Below, one piece after another: positions 16,191 through 23,675 of a stretch of DNA of 64,000 nt. Position 1 is the first letter of the stretch. The number at the start of each line of letters is the position of its first letter. Made by a program: the position numbers and the translations under genes. Source of the DNA: Pseudomonas haemolytica (GTDB lineage Bacteria > Pseudomonadota > Gammaproteobacteria > Pseudomonadales > Pseudomonadaceae). The stretch spans positions 124,001 through 188,000 of the forward strand of contig NZ_VOIW01000005.1 in the NCBI RefSeq assembly GCF_009659625.1. Reading direction: 5' to 3'. Under the pieces are notes generated by a model. That model made no database searches, was not told where the DNA came from, and saw nothing but the letters and a program-made list of their open reading frames with translations.

Positions 16191-17725
16191 GACAGGCTGC
16201 CTTCTGTGGCGGAGTGGGGCGCGGCTGCTGGGCGTGGCGCGCAGGGCATCGGCAGCGGGCTGGCCACGTAGTCCTTGAGCGCAAAGTGGCGGGTGACCTG
16301 CTTGAAGCGCCAGGTCGAGCCGGGCCACAGCGTGGTGTTCTTGCCGGTGCGTGGGTCCAGGTACCAGCTCTGGCAGCCACCCGTGTTCCAGATGGTGCGC
16401 TTGAGCTGGTCCTGCAACTGGTGGTTGTAGGCCTGCTCCACGTCGGGCTTGACCTCTACCGTGGCAATGCGCTGGCGCTGCATGTGTTTCAAGGCGTCGA
16501 GGATGTAGGTGACCTGGGCCTCGATCATCAGGATCATCGAGTTATGCCCCAGGCCGGTGTTGGGCCCGACGATCAGGAACAGGTTCGGATAGCCCGGCAC
16601 GGTGGTGCCTTTGTAGGCATGCGCGCCTTCGCCCCAGGCGTCCATCAGGTCGATGCCGCCGCGGCCGATGATGCAGCCTCGGGGCAAGGGGTCGCTGGCC
16701 TGGAAACCGGTGCCGAAGATCAAACAGTCAGCGGGATGCTTGATCCCGTCGGCGGTGATCACACCGTCGGCTTCGATACGCAGCACGCTAGTGGTGACCA
16801 CCTCGACATTGCTGCGCGAGAGGGCCGGGTAGTAGTCGTTGGAGATCAGCACGCGCTTGCAGCCGATGGTGTAGTCCGGTGTCAGCGTCTTGCGCAGGGA
16901 AGGGCGGGCCACTTGTTTGCGCAGGTGACGCAAGGCGATTTTCTGCACCATCTTCATCAGGCGTGGATGCAGGGCAAAACCCACCACCCGAGCCTCCAAT
17001 GCCCAGTAAAAAGCCCCGCGTACCAGCTTTTGGGTGAACGGCACGTGCTTGAACAGCCAGCGTTCGAGCGTTGAAATCGGCCGGTCGGGCTTGGGCATGA
17101 TCCACGGCGGCGTACGCTGGAACAGGTCCAGATGCGCCACCTGCGGCGCGATCTGCGGCACGAACTGAATGGCACTGGCGCCGGTGCCGATCACCGCCAC
17201 GCGCTTGCCTTTCAAGGAGTAATCGTGGTCCCACTGCTGGGAGTGGAAACGCTTGCCCTTGAAGCTGTCCAGCCCCGGAATGTCCGGCATCGCCGGGCGC
17301 GACAACCCGCCCATCCCCGATACCAGCACCCGAGCGCTGACCTGGCGGCCGTTGCTGAAGGTCAGGTGCCAGCGTTGCCGGTGCTCATCGAATACCGCAC
17401 GGTGCAGGCCCATGCCGAAACGCAGGTAGGGCGCCAGTTCGAAGCGCGTTGCGCAGTGTTCCAGATAGGCACGGATCTCGGGTTGCGCCGCGAACTGCCG
17501 CGTCCAGTCCGGGTTGAGCGCAAAGGAAAACGAATACACCTGGGACTGCACGTCACAGGCGCAACCCGGGTAGTGGTTGTCGCGCCATGTGCCACCGAGG
17601 GTCTCGGCCTGTTCAGCGATGAAGAAGTCGGTGAGCCCGGCCTCCTTGAGTTTGATCGCCATGCACAGGCCAGCGAACCCCGAGCCAATGATGGCGATGT
17701 CGATTGAATCACTGTGGGCATTCAT
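16187..17725 (-). CDS. Flavin monooxygenase, Baeyer-Villiger type
   Basis: This 512-residue FAD- and NADPH-dependent monooxygenase has an N-terminal FAD motif IIGSGFAGL (about residue 12), a second dinucleotide motif VIGTGASAIQF (about 176), and between them the Baeyer-Villiger fingerprint FKGKRFHSQQWD (about 154-165). Such enzymes insert oxygen next to a ketone carbonyl to give an ester or lactone. Related AlmA-type enzymes act on long-chain alkanes, so a direct role in alkane attack is an alternative. It heads an operon with an SDR and a predicted hydrolase and faces an alpha/beta hydrolase across a 290-bp AT-rich gap. Together these would form a subterminal oxidation route: alcohol to ketone to ester to alcohol plus acid. 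Confidence 0.87.
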   Translation of the reverse strand: MNAHSDSIDIAIIGSGFAGLCMAIKLKEAGLTDFFIAEQAETLGGTWRDNHYPGCACDVQSQVYSFSFALNPDWTRQFAAQPEIRAYLEHCATRFELAPYLRFGMGLHRAVFDEHRQRWHLTFSNGRQVSARVLVSGMGGLSRPAMPDIPGLDSFKGKRFHSQQWDHDYSLKGKRVAVIGTGASAIQFVPQIAPQVAHLDLFQRTPPWIMPKPDRPISTLERWLFKHVPFTQKLVRGAFYWALEARVVGFALHPRLMKMVQKIALRHLRKQVARPSLRKTLTPDYTIGCKRVLISNDYYPALSRSNVEVVTTSVLRIEADGVITADGIKHPADCLIFGTGFQASDPLPRGCIIGRGGIDLMDAWGEGAHAYKGTTVPGYPNLFLIVGPNTGLGHNSMILMIEAQVTYILDALKHMQRQRIATVEVKPDVEQAYNHQLQDQLKRTIWNTGGCQSWYLDPRTGKNTTLWPGSTWRFKQVTRHFALKDYVASPLPMPCAPRPAAAPHSATEGSLS

Positions 17726-18015
17726 AGAGCTGCCTCATAAGTAGAAAACGCTTGGGCATCGGATGGGCTCCTGTTTTTGTTTTGTCTTTTAGATAGAACA
17801 CCATTGCAAAGGAAAATTGAATTATTTATTTTAAAAAAGATTTTAAATAATCTACCCGAAAAATTCGCCTACGCTAGGACCTTGTTGCGCATATGCGATT
17901 TGTCCGACGGACGACCGCGCAGTGCACTAAGTCCAGGTCCAAGGTGTGGACGATGGCTGAGGCCCTGATCAATTCCGGTCGGGTCGCCAGCAGCAGGGAA
18001 GCAGAGGACCGAGCT
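17726..18015. promoter_or_regulatory. AT-rich divergent promoter region, monooxygenase operon / hydrolase
   Basis: The region is strongly AT-rich between about 17765 and 17865, unlike the surrounding high-GC DNA. It contains an inverted repeat ATTATTTA-N15-TAAATAAT (17821-17851) and an imperfect relative of the alkB/fadE operator (ATTGCAA-N7-TTGAATT, 17803-17823). Both divergent genes probably start here. No open reading frame of its own is convincing; an upstream extension of the hydrolase frame to 17893 lacks a ribosome-binding site. Confidence 0.45.
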
Positions 18016-19014
18016 ATGGCTGTCGAATGGGTTGTCGCTGCGGGTGTGCTGGTGGGCGCCAGCGCGGCGTTATGGGGCTTGAGTGCCTGGATGACGCGGC
18101 GCATTGAAGCGGCCGTGCCGATCAATGGGCGCTTCGTCGAGGTGCAGGGCGAGCGCTTTCATTATGTCGAGGAGGGCAAGGGCCCGCCGCTGGTGATGAT
18201 CCACGGGCTGATGGGCAGCAGTCGCAACCTGACTTATGCGCTGTCCGGACAACTGCGTGAACATTTTCGCGTGATTACGCTCGACCGACCGGGGTCGGGC
18301 TATTCCACCCGGCACCGTGGCACGGCAGCAGATTTGCCGGGCCAGGCCCGGCAGGTCGCGGCCTTTATCAATACGCTTGACTTGGATAAGCCGCTGGTAC
18401 TCGGGCATTCCTTGGGCGGTGCGATTGCCTTGGCGCTGGCCCTCGACCATCCCCACGCCGTGTCCGGGTTGGTGCTGGTAGCGCCCTTGACCCACCCCCA
18501 GCGCGTGTTACCGCTGGTATTCCTGTCTTTGGCGGTACGTCCGGCCTGGTTACGGCGCTGGATAGCTCATACCTTGACGATGCCCTTGGGCCTGCTGACC
18601 AAAGATGCGGTGGTCAAGGGCGTATTCGCCCCCGATGCTGCACCGCCGGACTTCGCCACCCGCGGCGGCGGGTTGCTGGGCATGCGTCCCGATAACTTCT
18701 ACGCCGCGTCTACCGAGATCAACCGGGTCAACGATTACCTGCCGGACATGGTCAAGCGCTACCCGCAACTGACCCTGCCCATCGGGCTGATCTATGGCGC
18801 GCGGGACAAGGTGCTCGACTTCCAGAAACACGGCCAGGCCCTGGCAAGCAAGGTGCCAGGGCTGAAAATGCAGGTGGTGGAAGGGCGGGGGCATATGTTG
18901 CCGATCACCGCGACAGAGCGAGTCGCGGCGCTGGTGGAGCAGATTGCCAAGCGCGTTCGGCCTGGGGAAAACGTCAGGCTGCTGCACCCGCCCATTGCCC
19001 TGGCGAGTAAATAA
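18016..19014 (+). CDS. Membrane-anchored alpha/beta hydrolase
   Basis: This 332-residue alpha/beta hydrolase has an N-terminal hydrophobic segment (about residues 3-23, VVAAGVLVGASAALWGLSAW) that should anchor it to the membrane. It then has the oxyanion motif HGLMGSS, the nucleophile elbow GHSLGGA (Ser near residue 140), the acid in YGARDKVLD and the histidine in GRGHMLP. An ester or lactone hydrolase role would complete the pathway of the divergent SDR/monooxygenase operon. The ATG at 18016 is preceded by AGAGGA. Longer in-frame starts at 17893 and 17953 are possible but less well supported. AlkB lies about 310 bp downstream on the same strand, probably with its own promoter. Confidence 0.82.
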   Translation: MAVEWVVAAGVLVGASAALWGLSAWMTRRIEAAVPINGRFVEVQGERFHYVEEGKGPPLVMIHGLMGSSRNLTYALSGQLREHFRVITLDRPGSGYSTRHRGTAADLPGQARQVAAFINTLDLDKPLVLGHSLGGAIALALALDHPHAVSGLVLVAPLTHPQRVLPLVFLSLAVRPAWLRRWIAHTLTMPLGLLTKDAVVKGVFAPDAAPPDFATRGGGLLGMRPDNFYAASTEINRVNDYLPDMVKRYPQLTLPIGLIYGARDKVLDFQKHGQALASKVPGLKMQVVEGRGHMLPITATERVAALVEQIAKRVRPGENVRLLHPPIALASK

Positions 19015-19323
19015 ACGTGCGACCCGACTCGCGGTTCAAAGGCGTTGATGCCTGCCCTAGACACCTGACCAATCGGCTTAAAAAGAGACTGCCCGGTCAC
19101 GTAAAAAAGGGCTTGAAAAACTAGTTGACGACCTAACGATTCCGCGCTATTTATTTAAAAAAATTATTTCAATGTGTAATTTGAAATTATTTTTGAAATG
19201 CCTAAGAGCGAATAAAATAATGAAAACAACGTCTTTTATCGCATGGTTGATTTCCCGGGGCAGTCAGCGCTCCGTGAACCTGTTTGCTGCCCAACTGCCC
19301 ACCGACTGCGTACGGAGGCTGCC
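19015..19323 (+). promoter_or_regulatory. alkB upstream region
   Basis: This is a 309-bp gap between the hydrolase and alkB genes. The first third is GC-rich and featureless. From about 19130 to 19240 it becomes AT-rich and contains the operator and promoter described separately. The mRNA leader would be about 95 bases, ending in GGAGG 6 bp before the alkB ATG. An in-frame ATG at 19243 lies upstream of alkB but has no ribosome-binding site and would add 27 residues not typical of the family. Confidence 0.5.
19166..19221 (+). promoter_or_regulatory. alkB promoter with upstream inverted-repeat operator
   Basis: An inverted repeat ATTTCAA-N8-TTGAAAT occupies 19166-19187, with a third half-site TTGAAAT at 19193-19199. 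The latter doubles as a -35 element: TTGAAA (19193-19198), 17 bp, AATAAT (19216-19221) is close to the sigma-70 consensus. The repeat is thus centred about 50 bp before the presumed start point, an activator-like position. The same inverted repeat with the same spacing occurs before fadE. The regulator is not encoded nearby. Confidence 0.55.
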
Positions 19324-20604
19324 ATGAACCAGACCCTGGCAGCCCCAAACGTCTGGACTGACGGCAAACGCCACTTGTGGTGGCTCGGCATCATGCCCCT
19401 GGCAACTCCCTTACTCTCCGGCGCCCTGGCGATCACCACCGGCGTACAGCAACTGTGGTGGGTGGGCGTGCTGATCATCTTCGGTTTCATTCCCTTGATC
19501 GACGGCCTGCTCGGCGAAGACGTCAGCAACCCGCCAGAGTCTGCCGTCAGCAACCTTGAGTCCCAGAGCTACTATCGCTGGATCGTCTACACCGGCGTGG
19601 TGTTTGTGATCTCCTCGGTGGTTATCACCGGCTGGCTCGCCGCGGGTGGCATCGACTGGATCATCAACGGCGGCCTGCTGCACGCCACGGCCACGCTGGA
19701 GCCCTCCAACTGGCTGGCCAAGACCGCTGCGTTCATTACCGCGCGCACCGAGTTGCACGGTGAAATCAGCGTGTTCACCTACCTGGGCATGGCGATGTCC
19801 ACCGGCGCCGCTACCGGCATCGCGATCAACACTGCCCATGAACTGGGGCACAAACCCAAGCCCCTGGAAGTGTTCCTGGCCAAGGTCACCCTGGCGCCGA
19901 CGTTCTACGGGCACTTCTACACCGAACATAACCGTGGCCATCACGTACGTGTCGCCACGCCGGAAGATCCAGCCAGCTCACGGCTGGGCGAAAGTTTCTG
20001 GGCGTTCCTGCCGCGCTCGGTGTGGTTCAGCGCCGTGTCGGCCTGGAACCTGGAACGCGAACGCCTGCGCAAACTCGGCCTGCCGGCCCTGCACTGGAAG
20101 AACGCCGTGCTCAGCGCGTGGATGTACAGCGTGGTGTTGTGGGGCGCAATGATTGCCTGGCTGGGGGCGGCGGTGATTCCGTTCCTGATTATCCAGGGCA
20201 TCTACGGCTTCTCGTTACTGGAAGTGGTGAACTATGTCGAGCACTACGGCCTCAAGCGCCAGAAGTTGCCCAATGGCCGTTATGAACGCTGCTCGCCACG
20301 CCACTCGTGGAACAGTAATCGAATTGTCACCAATATCTTTCTGTTCCAACTTCAACGGCATTCCGATCACCATGCCAACCCCACTCGCAGTTATCAGTCG
20401 TTGCGTCACTTCGATGAATCACCGCAACTGCCGTATGGCTACGCGAGCATGATTGTCTGGGCCTATGTACCGTACTTATGGCGGCGGCGCATGGATCATC
20501 GCGTACTCAATCACTATGCCGGGGATATCACCCTGACCAATCTTCAACCGTCAAAGCGCCTGAAGTATCTGGAGAAGTACAGCAATAGTGCAAAGCCGTT
20601 TTGA
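19324..20604 (+). CDS. alkB: AlkB-type alkane 1-monooxygenase
   Basis: This 426-residue integral-membrane di-iron hydroxylase oxidises n-alkanes to 1-alkanols, using electrons from rubredoxin. The histidine boxes that bind iron are all present: HELGHK (172-177), EHNRGHH (201-207) and LQRHSDHH (ending at 350), together with NYVEHYGL near 310. Several hydrophobic helices precede the first box. No rubredoxin domain is fused at the C-terminus and no rubredoxin or rubredoxin reductase gene is in the window, so these must be encoded elsewhere. The ATG at 19324 is preceded by GGAGG. The downstream genes (two PraB-like proteins, FadL, FadE) fit alkane uptake and breakdown. Confidence 0.95.
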   Translation: MNQTLAAPNVWTDGKRHLWWLGIMPLATPLLSGALAITTGVQQLWWVGVLIIFGFIPLIDGLLGEDVSNPPESAVSNLESQSYYRWIVYTGVVFVISSVVITGWLAAGGIDWIINGGLLHATATLEPSNWLAKTAAFITARTELHGEISVFTYLGMAMSTGAATGIAINTAHELGHKPKPLEVFLAKVTLAPTFYGHFYTEHNRGHHVRVATPEDPASSRLGESFWAFLPRSVWFSAVSAWNLERERLRKLGLPALHWKNAVLSAWMYSVVLWGAMIAWLGAAVIPFLIIQGIYGFSLLEVVNYVEHYGLKRQKLPNGRYERCSPRHSWNSNRIVTNIFLFQLQRHSDHHANPTRSYQSLRHFDESPQLPYGYASMIVWAYVPYLWRRRMDHRVLNHYAGDITLTNLQPSKRLKYLEKYSNSAKPF

Positions 20605-20737
20605 CGTGAATTAAACCGTTGTTGGCGTACTCGGGATCTGTCGATCGCGCAGCTTCTTATCGCCCAAGGTATTGAGTTCTGAGTGCACGAAAGTGGTTTG
20701 ACCCTACAAAAATAATTTCAAGGGAAGGACGTCCACC

Positions 20738-21232
20738 ATGCAAAGCCCTGCCACGTTCACCACGCATGTCCTGTTGGCTGCGATGGGCCTTATCTTCTAT
20801 CACCAGGCCCAGGCTGCCCGTATCGAACCCGCGGGCAGTGCCTTCACTGCCCAAGGGCCCATCAGCTTTTCCAAAGGCAAGCTGATCAGCGCCGACTGCA
20901 CCATCAAGGTCGCCGGCAAGGTCGCGGCCGATGGTTCATCAGTGAATGTCGATAAAGTCGAGTTTGACGGCGGCCTCAAGTGCAGTCGCGTGGAAGCGAT
21001 CAACTTGCCCTGGGTCTTGGTAGCCAAAGATACGAAAAGCGGCTCGATGTCGAAGATCAGCGTGGATGTGCATGCCTTTGGCCTGGGCGGCAAGTGCGGC
21101 CCTTCAACGGCCGACGGTACATGGGACAACGCCACCGGCAAGTTGGAAGCCGCCGATGTTGCCATTGGCGAAGACTGCAAGATCAACACGGTGTCGATCA
21201 AGATGCCGCCCAACTTCAAAGTTATCGAATAA
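20738..21232 (+). CDS. PraB-like secreted alkane-oxidation activator protein (copy 1)
   Basis: This 164-residue exported protein has a signal peptide (about 1-27, ending AQA) and a mature part starting ARIEPAGSAFTAQGPISF. Four or five cysteines (for example DCTIKV, LKCSRVE, KCGPST, EDCKIN) suggest disulfides. It resembles the extracellular PraA/PraB proteins described in P. aeruginosa as alkane-induced and stimulating alkane growth. The second copy downstream shares the layout, including CGPST and a Cys near the end. How these proteins help is not established; binding or emulsifying hydrocarbon is a suggestion. AAGGAAGG precedes the ATG. A TTTCAA half-site lies about 25 bp upstream. Confidence 0.75.
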   Translation: MQSPATFTTHVLLAAMGLIFYHQAQAARIEPAGSAFTAQGPISFSKGKLISADCTIKVAGKVAADGSSVNVDKVEFDGGLKCSRVEAINLPWVLVAKDTKSGSMSKISVDVHAFGLGGKCGPSTADGTWDNATGKLEAADVAIGEDCKINTVSIKMPPNFKVIE

Positions 21233-21366
21233 AAGAATCCGACTGTTGTAGCGGTAGATGATTTGAAATTTGGCTGGAAAGGGAAGTTCTGCAGTTTCAC
21301 CGTGACCTCTCGATCATGGCCATTACCCCTGGCGAAACGAATCGCCATAACATGTGAGGAAAAACA

Positions 21367-21870
21367 ATGAAAAGCTTGAAAACTCTCGTGTCGTTGACTG
21401 CTCTGGCTGTTTGCATGGGTGCTGCTTCGATGGCCAGCGCGGCTTCGATCAGTCCAGAAGGCCCTTTCACCACCACCGCAGGTTCTATCGTGGTGCAGTC
21501 GCCGTCTTCATTCGGGGGCTCTGTGACCTGTGGCATTACCTTCAGCGGTAATGTCAGTGGCGGCGTTGCCACTATCAACAATGCCTCCCTGACCGGCGGC
21601 GGTCTGTGCGCATTGCCAACCCTGAAAAGCATCCCGTCGCCAGGCTGGAAGCTGACCGCCTTGTCGGGCACTGCCGGTCAAGTGGAGAACGTGGGCTACA
21701 CCATCAAAAAGACCATCATCATCCCCGGCACTGACTGCGGCCCATCCACCATCAGCGTGGCCTGGAACGCTGCGACTCACACGCTCACCGCGGCCAACCA
21801 GGCTCTGAGCGGGGGTTGCAACGTTGTCTCGTTGACCACCACTGCCGCTGGCCTGACTGTCAACCCATAA
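21367..21870 (+). CDS. praB: PraB-like secreted alkane-oxidation activator protein (copy 2)
   Basis: This 167-residue exported protein has a clean signal peptide (about 1-25, SMASA^A) and a mature domain starting ASISPEGPFTTTAGSIVV. It is rich in Gly, Ser and Thr with four conserved cysteines (TCGITF, GLCALP, DCGPST, GGCNVV). It matches PraB, the alkane-induced extracellular protein of P. aeruginosa linked to hydrocarbon assimilation. It is a diverged paralogue of the gene 134 bp upstream. A TTGAAAT half-site at 21263-21269 precedes it. A strong hairpin lies between it and the porin gene, which may set different amounts of the two products. Confidence 0.8.
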   Translation: MKSLKTLVSLTALAVCMGAASMASAASISPEGPFTTTAGSIVVQSPSSFGGSVTCGITFSGNVSGGVATINNASLTGGGLCALPTLKSIPSPGWKLTALSGTAGQVENVGYTIKKTIIIPGTDCGPSTISVAWNAATHTLTAANQALSGGCNVVSLTTTAAGLTVNP

Positions 21871-21913
21871 CGGCTGTTCGTTGCAGGACAAAGGGTTGAT
21901 CACCCGCTGAAAG

Positions 21914-21939
21914 GCCGGCGCCTCGCCAGAGGTGCCGGC
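21914..21939 (+). other. Strong hairpin between praB and the FadL porin gene
   Basis: An 11-bp stem (GCCGGCGCCTC / GAGGTGCCGGC, one G-T wobble) with a 4-base loop lies 44 bp after the praB stop. There is no T-run after it, so it is more likely an mRNA-stabilising or partial-attenuation structure than a full terminator. It would favour high expression of praB over the downstream porin gene. Confidence 0.45.
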
Positions 21940-21990
21940 TGATGTGGAAAGCCGGCGATGCCGGGAGCGCATAATAATAAGGAGTGCCGC

Positions 21991-23442
21991 ATGATCAGTA
22001 AGAAACAACAGGCTCAAACACTGCTGGGGCTGGCGATACTGGGGGGGTTGATGACGACTGCGCCCGTGCAGGCGGGTGGTTTCTCCACGCCGACTTACGG
22101 TGCCCCTGGCTGGGGCCGAGCATTCGGCGGCGGCTCTCTGTTCAAGAATGATCCAAGCTCTGCCTACAACAACCCGGCGGCCATGGCGTTTGTCGACCAA
22201 TCCGTGGTTCAACAGACCGTGGATTACGCCCGCGTCAAAATCAAATACAGCGGCCAAGCTTACGATTACACCGGTAATCCGGTGAGCAATACTGCAGTGT
22301 TGCCCGATGGCAGCTTTGATCCCAGCACGGCAACACTCAATAACAATGATGGCGGCCAGGGTGGTTTCACCGCCTGGTTGCCTACCGGTTTCCTGGTTAT
22401 CCCCATCGGTGACCGCTTTGCATTCGGTCTCAGCCAAGTCGTGCCGCAAGGTATGCGTACCACCTGGAATGAAAACTCCAAGTTTCGCGACTTCGCCGTG
22501 GACACCAAAATCGAGACCGTCGGCCTGACGGGCTCCTTGTCTTTCAAAGTGCGTGACGACTTCTCCATCGGTGGCGGCCTTATCGTCCAGCGTAGTCAAG
22601 GCTTCGTCAGCCAGAACGTCGATCTGTTTTCGGCGGCGTCAGTCTCTCCAGGCTTGGGTAACGGTGCATTTCCGGCGGGCGTCGGTACTGCACTGATGCG
22701 GGTGAAGGTCGACAATATCTCTACTGGTTGGTTTACCGGCGTTGTCTGGAAGCCGACTGATCGTGACTCGTTGGGCCTTAACTACCACGCCAAAATCAAA
22801 AACAAAATGACGGGCAAATACAGCGTCCGGGCTGATGCCTTGAACAACGGCCTGATGACCGACGATACGATCTTCGGTAACGGCAAAACGCTGGTCGAAA
22901 CGGCTTACCCTGGGCTGAAGCTGTACCCCAATGGCGCCCACGCCAGCACTCAGTTGGATATTCCAGCAACCGCCGCGCTTGACTGGGTACACCAGTTCAA
23001 CGACCGGTGGACCTTGGGTGTCAGTGCCATGTGGACCCAGTGGTCGTCCTTCAAGGACCTCACGCTCAAGTCCCAGGGATCGACCATCGTCGCCATTCCC
23101 TATAACTACAAGGATGCTTGGATGTACTCGGTGGGTGGTGACTTCAAGGCCACGGATGAGTTGACCCTGCGGGCTGGTGTGGCGTATGACCAAACGCCGA
23201 CCCGCAACTCCACGCGCGATCCACGTATCCCTGACGGCGACCGTTATTTTCTCTCGCTGGGTGCGGGTTACGATATCAAGGCCGTTCCTGGCCTGACCCT
23301 GGACGCCGCGTATTCGCACCAATTTGTTGAGAAGGTCAACATCAAGACCCAGAACGTTGACCGACTCGGCGGCGGCCGGCTCGACGGTTCGGCCGAGTCC
23401 TCAGGCGACATTGTCAGCCTGTCAGCTACTTACAAGTTCTAA
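21991..23442 (+). CDS. FadL/TodX-family outer-membrane hydrocarbon or fatty-acid porin
   Basis: This 483-residue outer-membrane beta-barrel has a signal peptide (about 1-29, ending VQA). It begins with the FadL hatch pattern GGFSTPTYGAPGWGRAFGGG and NDPSSAYNNPAAMAF, and ends in a C-terminal aromatic strand (VSLSATYKF). FadL-type channels move long-chain fatty acids, alkanes and aromatic hydrophobics laterally through the outer membrane. Placement after alkB and the two PraB-like genes and before fadE indicates alkane or fatty-acid import. The ATG at 21991 has AAGGAG 7 bp upstream. Confidence 0.88.
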   Translation: MISKKQQAQTLLGLAILGGLMTTAPVQAGGFSTPTYGAPGWGRAFGGGSLFKNDPSSAYNNPAAMAFVDQSVVQQTVDYARVKIKYSGQAYDYTGNPVSNTAVLPDGSFDPSTATLNNNDGGQGGFTAWLPTGFLVIPIGDRFAFGLSQVVPQGMRTTWNENSKFRDFAVDTKIETVGLTGSLSFKVRDDFSIGGGLIVQRSQGFVSQNVDLFSAASVSPGLGNGAFPAGVGTALMRVKVDNISTGWFTGVVWKPTDRDSLGLNYHAKIKNKMTGKYSVRADALNNGLMTDDTIFGNGKTLVETAYPGLKLYPNGAHASTQLDIPATAALDWVHQFNDRWTLGVSAMWTQWSSFKDLTLKSQGSTIVAIPYNYKDAWMYSVGGDFKATDELTLRAGVAYDQTPTRNSTRDPRIPDGDRYFLSLGAGYDIKAVPGLTLDAAYSHQFVEKVNIKTQNVDRLGGGRLDGSAESSGDIVSLSATYKF

Positions 23443-23560
23443 ACCCACCGTGGCATGAGCGCTGGAGGCATCTGGTGCTCACTGCCTGAACGATCTTGAT
23501 TACTGCTCTGAAGGCTGACTCGTTCGGCCTTTGATTATTGTGCCAAAGCGTTAAATAAAA

Positions 23561-23604
23561 ATTTCAAAACAAAATTTGAATTTACTCTTTTAAGTTTGTA
23601 GTGT
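23561..23604 (+). promoter_or_regulatory. fadE promoter with inverted-repeat operator
   Basis: ATTTCAA-N8-TTGAATT occupies 23561-23582, the same half-sites and spacing as the repeat before alkB. Its right half overlaps a -35 element TTGAAT (23576-23581), separated by 17 bp from a -10-like TAGTGT (23599-23604). The operator is therefore centred about 40 bp before the presumed start. This suggests that fadE and alkB answer to the same regulator. Confidence 0.5.
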
Positions 23605-23675
23605 GGTTTTACGCCGCAGCTCATTTCGATCTGACCGCGCTTTTGCCACGCCCTGAATCAAGTAGAGGTCTCCCC

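Noticed and set aside
19243..19323. N-terminal extension of AlkB from ATG at 19243
   Set aside because: The extra 27 residues are unlike the family and lack a ribosome-binding site; GGAGG precedes the ATG at 19324.
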